Below are positions 9,241 through 18,205 of a stretch of 21,711 nucleotides of DNA, in pieces. Origin of the DNA: Chara braunii. Its lineage: Eukaryota; Streptophyta; Charophyceae; Charales; Characeae. Within the stretch, counting starts at the first letter, position 1. Each line of letters opens with the position of its first letter. The notes beneath the pieces were generated by a model. It did not search any database and was not told the DNA's origin. It was given only the letters and a program-made list of their open reading frames with translations. The position numbers were made by a program, and so were the translations under genes. The stretch covers positions 346,269 to 367,979 of the forward strand of contig BFEA01000229.1 in the NCBI GenBank assembly GCA_003427395.1, in the 5' to 3' direction.

Positions 9241-9875
9241 TGTGCAGGTCACAGCACCTCGGCAGCACTCCAGGTCCTAATGTGACTGCCCACGGGCCTC
9301 GTATTATGAGCTGGCCTGAAAGCACCAGGCCCCAGACAGTTGCTGAGAGGAAAAAGGGGCCCTGTGAGTTTGTTTGGGTGCAGGTTGTGGGTGCAAGCTT
9401 GTTACGTGCTTCGGGGAGTCTGTGTGACCGGGACCCGGGCTGTGTGGCCGAAGACCTTTCCGCCAATGAGAACGCAGCAGCCAGCACCGGCCACGTCGGG
9501 CAGTTGGACGCCTCAACCAACCAGGCCCAGTGCACATTCTGGAAGGGCCCTGGGCGCAGATCCTGGGAACTAAAGTGAAGCTACTGGATACCAGGCCTGC
9601 ACTCAGGCAGGGTCCACACACCCAGCCACTTTCCGTAAAGGAAAGTGACAGCCTCCAGTCCAGGGACGTTCTGGCTGGACGCTGCTGCGTGAGCCCTGCT
9701 GGAGCGCACGCTGGAAGCAGCACGCTGGACAGAGCTGATGCACGCACCGGCGCTGTTGGGAAAAAGAAGCTGGACGCTGCACGCACAGCGGCCATAGCCA
9801 AGCCGCACGTGCTCATTGCCGGCAGAGATGGTGGTGGTCCTTGGGCGATGGTGAAGAGCCTGTGGAGGACCAGGG

Positions 9876-9951
<76 letters not shown>

Positions 9952-10270
9952 GACGTACCTGGTGTGCCGTGGAGTTCTGCATGGACAACATCGTCATGTA
10001 CATCGGTCTGCTGTTTTGCATCCCGTAGTGTAGGCTAGTATAGGGGTCATAGTAGCTGGCCGCCAGGCGCCACACAGACGAATGACATTGGATACTTTGG
10101 TGGTGGAGGCGAGATGGGGGCTGATATTGACAAATTGAATTCATTGCTTTGCTCTTATTTGGTGTGTAACCTGGTGCATTCTGTGTTCTGTTCGACACAC
10201 AACTATCTGGCTTTCAATGTGATGATGCAATTTGATTTTCTATGATTTGCTTTCGCTCATTTTCCTTGCA
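9241..10270 (+). repeat. 5' LTR
   Basis: It starts TGTGCAGGTCA and ends TTTTCCTTGCA. It aligns along its whole length with 14508-15604. It differs from the 3' copy chiefly by a GA tract of about 70 bp (9879-9949) against about 14 bp, and by having one copy of a segment that is doubled in the 3' LTR. Confidence 0.9.
9879..9949. repeat. (GA)n microsatellite inside the 5' LTR
   Basis: About 35 GA units. The corresponding place in the 3' LTR (about 15255-15270) has only about seven, so the tract changed length after insertion or during copying. Confidence 0.97.
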
Positions 10271-10273
10271 ATT

Positions 10274-10291
10274 TGGTATCAGGGCTGGTTC
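10274..10291 (+). other. Primer-binding site for initiator Met tRNA
   Basis: TGGTATCAGGGCTGGTT starts three bases after the LTR ends. It matches the complement of the 3' end of plant initiator tRNA-Met (TGGTATCAGAGCC...) with one substitution and a small gap. This primer is standard for many plant LTR retrotransposons and fixes the element's orientation as plus. Confidence 0.85.
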
Positions 10292-10403
10292 GCGACTGCT
10301 CCATCGGGCACTGGTGCCTTGGTGATTTGGTACGCTGCGGTGATTGCACTGTAGCGGAGGTACTTCAGTGCTGGTTATCTGGTGATTGGCGGCCCTGGGT
10401 TGA

Positions 10404-10573
10404 GAGGGCAGCGCCAGAAAGGCTTTTTTTTTTCTTTTTTCCTTTTTTTTGAGGGCAGCGCCAGAAAGGCTTTTTGGTGACATACATAGTGTATTGTTAC
10501 GTGCCCAGTTGAGAGGGCAGCGCCAGAAAGTCTTTTTGGTGACATACATAGTGTATTGTTACATGCCCACTTG
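10404..10573. repeat. Tandem ~62-bp units in the leader after the primer site
   Basis: GAGGGCAGCGCCAGAAAG begins units at 10404, 10451 and 10513. The last two also share CTTTTTGGTGACATACATAG and TGTATTGTTAC. The first unit is cut short by a T-rich run (about 10423-10450). The repeats lie in what would be the untranslated leader of the retroelement. Confidence 0.9.
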
Positions 10574-10711
10574 GGCGATGTACATAAATAGCCAAGGATC
10601 CGCAATGTGATGAAAAGGACTGAATGGACAATGCAGTGCTAGTAGAATCTCAACAAGCAGTGTACATCCTGATACATACAAAAATGGTGCTTTGTAGCAC
10701 AGTGGAAGACT

Positions 10712-11221
10712 NNNNNNNNNNNNNNNNNNNNNNNNNNNNNNNNNNNNNNNNNNNNNNNNNNNNNNNNNNNNNNNNNNNNNNNNNNNNNNNNNNNNNNNNN
10801 NNNNNNNNNNNNNNNNNNNNNNNNNNNNNNNNNNNNNNNNNNNNNNNNNNNNNNNNNNNNNNNNNNNNNNNNNNNNNNNNNNNNNNNNNNNNNNNNNNNN
10901 NNNNNNNNNNNNNNNNNNNNNNNNNNNNNNNNNNNNNNNNNNNNNNNNNNNNNNNNNNNNNNNNNNNNNNNNNNNNNNNNNNNNNNNNNNNNNNNNNNNN
11001 NNNNNNNNNNNNNNNNNNNNNNNNNNNNNNNNNNNNNNNNNNNNNNNNNNNNNNNNNNNNNNNNNNNNNNNNNNNNNNNNNNNNNNNNNNNNNNNNNNNN
11101 NNNNNNNNNNNNNNNNNNNNNNNNNNNNNNNNNNNNNNNNNNNNNNNNNNNNNNNNNNNNNNNNNNNNNNNNNNNNNNNNNNNNNNNNNNNNNNNNNNNN
11201 NNNNNNNNNNNNNNNNNNNNN
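10712..11221. other. Assembly gap (510 N)
   Basis: A run of N inside the retroelement interior, ending directly at a long CT tract. The true length and content are unknown. Confidence 1.

Positions 11222-11290
<69 letters not shown>
11222..11290. repeat. (CT)n microsatellite bordering the gap
   Basis: About 34 CT units follow the last N. The tract is the probable reason the assembly broke here. On the minus strand it is a GA tract downstream of the antisense gene model. Confidence 0.97.
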
Positions 11291-11293
<3 letters not shown>

Positions 11294-11434
11294 CTAGCGC
11301 CCAGCGCTGAAGACTACGGCTAACGCTACTACTACTACTGCAGCGCTCCTCCAGAGTGCTGCTGCCGACTCCTGAAGACTACCTCCTGCCTCCTGAACTG
11401 CACGTGAAGTGCCTGGGAAGTCCCTATGAACTAC

Positions 11435-12396
11435 CTGCAGCTCGCAGGCGCAGCATGTAACAGTATGCTGGGTTGAGAAGGCAGCACTGCATTGTATTGT
11501 CGGAGGTGCCAATCCAGTGACTGGTCATTGAAATGCACGACAGCTCAACTGGTGAGAAATCTGTGGTTGGGGGCGGCAAATGAGGTACATTGCTGTAATG
11601 ACCTGTAAAATCACAGACTAAGAGCTGTGCTGCTTTCTGAGTTTCCCCGCTGGATTGTGTGTCTGCTGAGATTCCCGCTTTCTGCTGAGATTTTGAAGTC
11701 TGTGTGTGAGTGTGCTTGTTGGTTTCCGTGTGTTTGTTTGGATGCCTGAGTGCTTGAGTGTGTGTGTGACCCGCCAGGGTACTTGTGTGCTTGTGAGGCC
11801 CTCGTGCCTGGTACTTACCTGTGGCCGTGACTTTGAGGGATGCAGCGGGGAAAAACACTCGAGTAGTGGGGCAAGTAGGCCCGCGTAGCTGAGGGCCGCA
11901 GCCAGCAGAAGAAGACAAAAAGTTAGTACATTTAGAGGCCGAGGGCAGGTAGGAACCCGTAGGCGTAGGTCTAAGCGGGTACCAGTCCAAGTAGTCGGAG
12001 TATAGGGCCTGCGCGGACGACATCAGAGCCTGCACTGATGTTTCCCTCCGAAAGGAGGAAGGTACCAGACTCTAGGGAGGCCGAGCGGCCTGGGAACTCA
12101 CCTCCCAAGAGGTGAGCAGCCGGTACATCACCAGGAGAACACTCATTGCTCTAACTCATTTGCAGTGTGCATGTTTAGGCGTCATGCTGCTTCAGCGGGC
12201 GCTAAGCGGAGGAGAGCTGGGCACTCTGCCTACCTATGGCAAACAGCCTAGCTTGAGGAGGAGGAAGAATGGGGCTTAGGAGGAGAGCGGCTAAGTACTT
12301 ACTGGCTATGGTGGACGCCATCTTCATCTTCATCTCCTTGATAGGCGGTGCACCTGGAAGGCCCCAGTGGGGAGGCTTCAGGGCAGAGTCAGGCAT
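11435..12396 (-). CDS. Four-exon gene model antisense inside the LTR element, function unknown
   Basis: Proposed exons are 12396-12303, about 12148-12102, 12029-11819 and 11602-11435. Donors are GTAAGT, GTGAGT, GTAAGT and GTAGTT, and the last acceptor (TCTGTGATTTTACAG) is excellent. The exon-2 acceptor is weak and its edge is a guess. The ATG at 12396 follows GCCGCC, and a TATA-like CATAAAAG lies about 30 bp further up. All junctions keep phase, giving about 173 codons. Exon 1 reads MPDSALKPPHWGLPGAPP, exon 3 has LYSDYLDWYPLRPTPTG and a Ser/Thr/Cys-rich tail, and exon 4 ends LLNPAYCYMLRLRAAG. That ending resembles the last strands of a fibronectin type III fold (Y-x-L-R-x-R-A), a weak likeness only. 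After 11434 the frame is lost in GA repeats and the gap. It could be a captured host gene fragment, a nested element's gene, or chance. Confidence 0.45.
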
Positions 12397-12422
12397 GGCG
12401 GCCTGAGTGTATAGGACAGCTG

Positions 12423-12430
12423 CTTTTATG
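12423..12430 (-). promoter_or_regulatory. TATA-like box upstream of the antisense gene model
   Basis: CATAAAAG on the minus strand lies 27-34 bases before the ATG at 12396, with TCCTATACACTCA between them as a possible start region. If used, the 5' untranslated leader would be very short. The placement is suggestive only. Confidence 0.25.
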
Positions 12431-12741
12431 TTGCCTGGGCAGGGCCCCTAGTAGTGCACCCTAGCCACGAACAGGAGAAGGCTGGAGGTGGAAGGTCATG
12501 GCAATGGTGGACCTTACGTTGTGCTAGCAGTAGAGGGAACTTCGGATATTGATTCTGGCTCAACCATTCATTGTTATTGTTATTATTTAGTGAAGAAAAT
12601 AAGATTGGGGGAGATGAAGAGGAGGAGGTTGAGTAGCGAGAGAAGGGGGATTTTTGTCATTGGTCTTTTGCTGGTCTACACCTCCGATTTAAACAGTCGA
12701 CGGATGTGCTGATGGTACACTTACGTGGCATGGAGTGCCAT

Positions 12742-12941
12742 AAGGTGCACAAAAAACATTAGACACACGCACGTGCACGCACGCCACGCACGCACAACGA
12801 CACAGGCACACCCACACACACCCGCAAACCAGCGCACCTACAAGGTGCACAAAAAACATTAGACACACGCACGTGCACGCATGCCACGCACGCACAACGA
12901 CACAGGCACACCCACACACACCCGCAAACCAGCGCACCTAC
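12742..12941. repeat. 100-bp tandem duplication, one mismatch
   Basis: Copies 12742-12841 and 12842-12941 (AAGGTGCACAAAAAACATTA... ) differ at a single base, C at 12782 against T at 12882. Each is rich in CACGCA and CACACC. It ends just before the first recognisable integrase-region codons, so it marks the seam between foreign interior sequence and the pol remnant. Confidence 0.97.
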
Positions 12942-12959
12942 ACAGCTGCACACCCCTTA

Positions 12960-14467
12960 GGGGCGCTAATCACGGAATTTGGGCTATCCAACGATCTGAC
13001 TAAACCACTAGTGGATGCCTACAAGGTAAGACGCAATAATGACGGACATCATACTCGAGCTCGAGGCCAAAGATAAGGCCACTTCTGATGAGTTTGTGGT
13101 AGTGGACGGCTTGCTGTCCCTTGAGAAGCCCAGGAATAAAAGACCGTATAGAGAGTCTTGGCATAGTTTATCTCTCGGTGAGTGTCATGATGCCACTGGT
13201 CACTTCAGGTACAAAAAGACTTCAGGGAATCTAGTGCAAACGTTCTGGTTGCCCACTATGTTAGAGGATGCCAAGTATGTCGGGACCTGCCAGGTTTGTC
13301 AGCGTGACACCTAGCACTCGAGCACCTCTAGGACTGATCAAACACTTGCCTATCCCAGCTGGTCCGAGACAGAGCTTGTCCATGGACTTCATGGACACAC
13401 TTGTGACTAGCAAGAGTGGCAAGAGACATATCTTCGTCATAGTCGATCGGTTCTCAAAGTACGCTAGACTTGTTGCTATGCCTGAAACTGTAAAGATCGA
13501 GCACTTGACCAGACTGTTCATGGATAGTTGAGCACGTGACCAGATGGATAACTGGGTGCGAGATTTTGGACTGCCCAAGTCCATAGTTAGTGACAGCAAC
13601 TCCCGTTTTGCAAGTGAAATGTGGAAGAAGGCGGCCAAGCAGATGGCTTCCCAACTGCAAATGCCTTCAGGTAATCATCCCGAGGCCAACAGCCAAGCCG
13701 AGCAGATGAACCGTGTGGTGCAGCACTTGCTCAGGCATTACATCAAGCCGAGCCAAGATGACTGGGATGAGAGATTACCTCTCATCGCAAGCCTGTACAA
13801 CAACGTTGTGCATAGCACCACCGGTATGTCTCACAATTAGCTGCATCTTGGTTGGAAGCCTAGATCTGCTCTTGATTTCCTCGTACCTGAAAACAAGATC
13901 ACAGCAGCTCCTGGCATCATAGAGTTTGCTGTTCAGTATAACAAATTGCTGCAGCAGGCTGTTGAGCAAATTTAGAACTCTCAAGCACAGAAGGCCATCT
14001 ACATTTCAGGTTGAGGATAGGGTCTGTGTAAAATCATCTGAGTTCGGACAGGAGATCGGCATCTCTAGGAAACTAATGCCACAATACTTTGGGCCTTGGG
14101 TAGTCTTCGACATAGTGGGGAATGATCCTAATGGTCCTCCTTGTGTCATTCGTGTGCCTGGTCATGCATCCAAGCTTGCACGATTATCTGAGACAGACCA
14201 GTTTCCTTCACGATAATCTATGTTGCCCCCAACCATGGATGGACAAGTGGACATCAATGACATTCTGGAGCACAGAGAAATGCCTGTTCTGAAGCCTGTC
14301 GGCAGAGGAAGACCGCCAAAACCGCAACAGGAATGCCAGGTCAGATTCGAGCATCATACAGATCTGAAAGAAGATCGATGGTTCACTAGGGAGGCTTTAA
14401 TGAAGACAGCGCCTCAGATCGTGTCCTACTACGAGAGACGGATCAGGGGAAAGGATCAAGTAAGATG
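12960..14467 (+). pseudogene. Ty3-type integrase with chromodomain-like tail, degenerate pol 3' end
   Basis: In order: a pre-integrase linker; a zinc finger with HX4H (CHDATGHF, about 13188) and CX2C (CQVCQ, about 13290); the catalytic core with its first Asp in SMDFMDTL, second Asp in VSDSNSRF and Glu in NSQAEQMN; a C-terminal domain (LMPQYFGPWVVFDIVG); and a tail (VDINDILEHREM, DRWFTREALMKTAPQIV, YYERR) resembling a chromodomain. The enzyme would join retroelement DNA to the host chromosome. It is broken by frameshifts near 13030, 13310 and 13970, by TGA at 13529, TAG at 13838, another TAG near 13972 and TAA at 14214. The TGA is introduced by a 31-bp imperfect duplication (GAGCACTTGACCAGA at 13499, again at 13530). 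The catalytic residues survive, so the decay is mainly by indels. Confidence 0.93.
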
Positions 14468-14496
14468 ACAGCTTCTCAGAGGACTATTGAAGCAAT

Positions 14497-14507
14497 GGAG
14501 GAGGGAG
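14497..14507 (+). other. Polypurine tract
   Basis: GGAGGAGGGAG lies directly before the TG that begins the 3' LTR. It is the plus-strand priming site of LTR elements and confirms both the boundary and the orientation. Confidence 0.8.
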
Positions 14508-15604
14508 TGCGAGGGTCAGCGCCTGTCAGCAGCATTCCTGGTCCTTATGTGACCGCTCACGGGCCTCGTATTATGAGCCGGCCTGAAAGCAGCGGGCCCC
14601 AGACAAGTTTGTTTGGGCACAGGCCATGGACCGGTTGGTCACATGCTTCGAGGAGGCTGTGTGAGGGGGACCCGGGCTGCGTTGGCGAAGGCCTTTCGGC
14701 CAATGAAACCGCAGCAGCCGGACCCCAGGCAGTTGCTGAGAGGAACAAAGGGCCCCGCGAGTTTGTTTGGGCGCAGGCCATGGGCACCAGTTGTTTACAT
14801 GCTTTGAGGAGGCTGTGTGACCGGCACCCACATTGTGTGGCCGAAGGCCTTCCGGCCAATGAGAACGCAGCAGCCAGCAGCAGCCACGCCGGGCAGTTGG
14901 ACGCCTCAACCAACCAGACCCAGGGCACATTCTGAAAGGGCCCTGGGCACAGATCCTGGGAACAGACGTGAAGCTACTGGATACCACGCCTGCACTCAGC
15001 CAGGGTCCATGCAGCCAGCCATTTTCCATGAAGGAAAGTGATAACCTCCAGTCCAGGGACGTTCTGGCTGGACGCTGCTGCGTGAGCCCTGCTGGAGCGC
15101 ATGCTGGAAGCAGCATGCTGGACAGAGCTGATGCGTGCACCGGCGCTGGTGGGAAAAAGCAACTGGACGCTGCATGCAAGGCAGCCATAGCCGAGCCGCA
15201 CGTCCTCATTGCCGGTGGAGATGATGAAGAGCCTGTGGAGGAACAGTCAGGGGATGAGAGAGAGAGAGAAGGGACGTACCTGGTGTGCAGTGGAGCTCTG
15301 CATGGGCAGCATCTTCATGTGCATCGGTCTGCAGCTGAAGTGCTACTGGTTGCATCCCGTAGTGTAGGCTATAGGGGTCGTAGGATTGTAGCTGGACGCC
15401 AGGCGCCAGACAGAAGAGCGACATTGCATACTTTGTTGGTGGAGGTGAGATGGGGGCTGACATTGACAATTGAATTCATTGCTTTGCTCTTATTGGTGTG
15501 TAACCTGGTGCATTCTGCTTTCTGTTCAACACATGACTATCTGGCTTTCAATGTGATGATGCAATTTGGGTTTCTGCCATCCGTTCTCGGTCATTTTCCT
15601 TCCA
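14508..15604 (+). repeat. 3' LTR
   Basis: It starts TGCGAGGGTCAGC and ends TTTTCCTTCCA. It is 1097 bp against 1030 bp for the 5' copy. The difference is accounted for by a 154-bp internal duplication, a ~31-bp loss in the first duplicate, and a GA tract shorter by about 56 bp. Many scattered substitutions also separate the two LTRs, so the insertion is not recent. Confidence 0.9.
14606..14880. repeat. 154-bp tandem duplication inside the 3' LTR
   Basis: AGTTTGTTTGGGCRCAGGCC begins copies at 14606 and 14760, and both continue through GAGGAGGCTGTGTGA and CGGCCAATGA to GCAGCAGCC. The 5' LTR has one copy (9367-9484). The two copies have diverged from each other. Confidence 0.9.
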
Positions 15605-16086
15605 AAACGGGATGAGAATGAAATATCTATGAAATTGGGACACTCGAAATTGCATGAATCCCCTGTAGTACTTCCCTTGCCCTCACACAGCTGAACCTAA
15701 CCATAGCCTTCGTGTGTACCAGAAGAAGCATCGCTAGGCTAGTGGCTTAAAACACCAGTCCATCCAGCCTCCTTTTACGAACCCGGATTTCTGCAGTGAG
15801 CTGAGTGAGCCAAAAAAAAAAGAGAACAGGAATGGGCACAAAACTGCATCTTTTTGCCTGGCACCACCAGATGTTTCTGTCTGATAGACGTAGTCGCCCA
15901 ACACTGTGATGGGTTAACAGGCTCATTGGAACAACATAGCCAGGAAGGGAACTGGTGGTTTATGGACTTCAAACCTTCCAAGGCTCGTGAGCATGCGACT
16001 GTGCATTTTCAAAGTTACCTGTCGTGTTTACGACAGGCCCAGGCGCAAATCACCACCACATATACCGATAACACCCCTACTCTTCT
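15605..16086. other. Flank between the LTR element and the RT relic, no gene seen
   Basis: No frame carries a recognisable motif. The last 80 bases may belong to the RT relic, since PYSSLSELA just ahead of 16090 fits the spacing of the polymerase N-terminus, but this is too decayed to assert. Confidence 0.4.
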
Positions 16087-16765
16087 TTGAGTGAACTGGC
16101 GGTTTAACTCCAGGAACTGGCTGAAAAAAGGTGGATCAGGCCCACCACTTTGCCTTATGATGTATCTATCTTGTTTGTGCCTAAGGACGGCAGTGTCTGC
16201 ATATGCAGGGCGGAACAGAATCACCGTTAAAACACTGGGCCCTTGCCACAGAGTGACAAAGGGTGGATCAGTGCAGCGGTTAGGTGTCTTCTGTAAGATT
16301 AATATGAAGAGTAAGATTGATATGAAGAGCAGTCAAAAGCAGCAGATGGATCTTCAAGATCGACCAAAGGACCAGATGCTTTCGTATAGAGGGGAACCCA
16401 GAGTTCAGGACCAGATATTGCAGTTATGAGTTTAGTGTGCTGCTTGGATTGACAAACACAACTGAACTGTTCTAAATCAGACATGACGTGCTCAAACATA
16501 ATTTCACTACGTATATGGTGGTTTACCCAGACAACATCCCTGTGTTCAGACGAAACCATGAAGAGCACTTTGAGCATTTGAAACAGGTGTTTTAAGTGTT
16601 GAGGAGGGAGAACTACAAAATCAATCCACAAGAGAGCGAGTTTGGGAAGCAAAAGATCTTGTATTTGGGGCACATCATTGATACGTCTGGAGTGAGACCA
16701 AGGCCTAAGAAGGTGGAGGGGGCGGCGGAAGCGCCCCAACCCAGGACAGAAGGGGATATCATATC
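16087..16765 (+). pseudogene. Ty3-type reverse transcriptase relic, catalytically dead
   Basis: Three pieces in family order are visible. 16087-16230 reads LQELAEKRWIRP and ILFVPKDGSV, the start of the polymerase fingers. About 16280-16360 holds KINMKS/KIDMKS, the first catalytic Asp region, with an 18-bp tandem duplication (16295-16312 and 16313-16330). 16425-16765 reads YEFSVLLGLTN, VVYPDNIPVF, HLKQVF, YLGHIIDTSG and PQPRTEGD. The YxDD active-site motif has become YPDN, so the second aspartate is lost. TAA codons at 16473 and 16593, a TAA in the first piece and frame changes between the pieces add to the decay. RNase H is missing because a CA microsatellite follows at once. It lies downstream of an LTR, out of the order expected for the 9.2-15.6-kb element, so it is a separate insertion or a rearranged piece. 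Confidence 0.9.
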
Positions 16766-16767
16766 AT

Positions 16768-16866
16768 TCACAGATACGCACACACTGTCACTCACACATA
16801 CACATGCGCACACACACATACAGAAAAAAGAAGTACAACAGGGGAAAAAAAGCACGCACACACAAA
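16768..16866. repeat. CA-rich low-complexity tract
   Basis: Interrupted CACACA and CTCACACATACACA runs with two short A-rich patches. It truncates the RT relic. Confidence 0.9.
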
Positions 16867-17139
16867 TACCTCATATGGCTGCACTCACAACAGAAATGAC
16901 GAGTCTCTAGAGCCCATTCCCCTGCCTGAATCGTTTCTACTTGAGCATTTGCCTGACGCAGTCACCCAAGGGAGGCACTCTTGCATGGCGAACATGCAGG
17001 TAGCGATGCCAACTTGACAGCATCACATCATGAACTATCTAGCCATATGTAGGGCCTTGCTCCACAAGACAACACTATACGTATCTGGAGGTCATTATCG
17101 ACCCGATGCATTCCAAATGTTGGACTCCTCCAAACGCAC

Positions 17140-17205
17140 CTGGTCCAGAAAGGCGTCCAAATGCAGAGTGTTGAGTAGTGGAGCGAGGCCCATACTTCTG
17201 AGTTC
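17140..17205 (-). CDS. Candidate internal exon, 22 codons
   Basis: It is bounded by CACCTCTAG on the acceptor side and CAG/GTGCGT on the donor side, both good signals. It is exactly 66 nt and open in one frame (LRSMGLAPLLNTLHLDAF), with helix-like alternation of Leu. It may belong to the gene model at 18.7-20.2 kb, but no phase link was established. Short exons like this arise by chance fairly often. Confidence 0.3.
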
Positions 17206-17523
17206 CTAGAGGTGCATGACAATCTATCGGGCATGGGCACGAGCATGTTAAGCCAAGCACAGGAGATTGCATACCTGTGACGAATCAGGTGCTGCTGAGA
17301 AAGGAACAATTGCAAGACTTCCTGCCTCCGTCACATTGCCCTCACTGGAGCCATTTCCTGCTGGACACGCTGATATTCCCTCCTCGGCCTCCATGTACTG
17401 ATATTGCAATGAAAAAGACAAAAAAGAGAGACAATACCGTGCAGTGAGTTCACTAAACAGCTTACAACAATTTTTGATGGCTCTTCATTCTGTAGCAAAC
17501 ACCAATTTAAGTTTTTCAACTTA

Positions 17524-17628
17524 CCATCTTCACCCGAATAGAACGCCCGGTCATTATCGCTGCATTTAGACCAAAAGTTGCACCACATACAGCAACAATG
17601 ACCGGGCGCTTTATTCGGGTGAGGACGG
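17524..17628. mobile_element. 105-bp palindromic MITE, copy 2
   Basis: Arms of about 43 bp (17523-17565 and 17587-17629) pair with roughly seven mismatches. The core CCCGAATA.AACG..CGGTCATT is shared with copy 1, and the length between the flanking TA dinucleotides (17522-17523 and 17629-17630) is again exactly 105 bp. It is more diverged than copy 1, hence older or from a sister subfamily. Confidence 0.75.
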
Positions 17629-17856
17629 TACTTGGAAAGATGGAGCCCCAAGCCATCCACCCCTACTCCCCGCTCCAACCCATGCCTCCTGTCTCCCCAA
17701 CCCCGGGTGAGGCGCCCCCGCTCCCACCCTCAGATCCCCCATTCCCACCCCCGACTATAACTATTCCATCGGATGGTTCTGTTGCCTGTGAAGAGCGAAG
17801 TAGGGGCACTGACTGTCTGCTTACACCCCATCCTACCAGGTAAACATCTGTGCAAC

Positions 17857-18034
17857 CTTTGCTTGTCAGCTGCGAACGTGCAAAGTCCCACAACACATTT
17901 CTTTGGGCAGCTGAAAGGCTTCATCCGCAAGCCAATAACTGCAGCTTGCCCCCGAATCACGTCAAACAGGCCTTCCTTAGAGCAGATGAGCACGAGCTCA
18001 TTCCCAAAACGCAGGGGAAGTACTGATAGCTTTC
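17857..18034 (-). CDS. Candidate exon, protein-like but unplaced
   Basis: The minus strand is open from 18034 through RFGNELVLICSKEGLF and AAVIGLRMKPF to CTFAADKQ, between acceptor AATCTAG (alternative CTATCAG at 18023) and donor AAAG/GTTGCA. The phase does not match the end of the exon at 18745, so an exon is missing in between or this is a chance frame. No family is recognised. Confidence 0.25.
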
Positions 18035-18185
18035 CTAGATTGTGTACTCCCATCATGTATGCTCAGATGAGCATGCACACCAGCACAGCCAGATCCACAT
18101 GTTGGAAGACGCCCCTTATACACAGATGCAACCATCTCCCTACGGGGTATACCACTTGAACCACACCCCCGACGGAACGAAGGAA

Positions 18186-18202
18186 ATGGGATTTGAACCC
18201 AT
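18186..18202 (-). other. tRNA T-arm-like sequence (Pol III B box)
   Basis: On the minus strand ATGGG-TTCAAAT-CCCAT forms a perfect 5-bp T-stem and loop, and GGCTGTTGGG about 35 bases upstream could act as an A box. The acceptor stem cannot pair, so it is not an intact tRNA gene. It is probably the head of a tRNA-derived SINE or a tRNA fragment. Confidence 0.35.
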
Positions 18203-18205
18203 GGT

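Larger units (their letters stand above)
9241..15604 (+). mobile_element. Ty3-type LTR retrotransposon, degenerate
   Basis: Two ~1-kb direct repeats bound a 4.2-kb interior with a primer-binding site just inside the left copy, a polypurine tract just before the right copy, and an integrase relic ending about 40 bp before the right copy. That is the order of a Ty3-type element on the plus strand. Both LTRs begin TG and end CA. The flanking bases are CAAAG on the left and AAACG on the right, so no perfect target duplication is visible. Gag, protease, RT and RNase H are not recognisable between 10.3 and 12.9 kb; part may be hidden by the 510-N gap. The element cannot move by itself. About 1 kb of the interior is an antisense gene model (see 11435-12396). 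Confidence 0.88.

Noticed and set aside
10404-10573. CRISPR-like regular repeats
   Set aside because: The units are contiguous tandem repeats without spacers, in a eukaryotic retroelement leader.
10624-11310. 228-codon plus-strand frame
   Set aside because: About 170 codons are N from the assembly gap and the rest is a CT repeat read as Leu-Ser.
9236-15609. Target-site duplication of the LTR element (CAAAG / AAACG)
   Set aside because: The two 5-base flanks are similar in composition but not identical position by position, so a duplication is not claimed.
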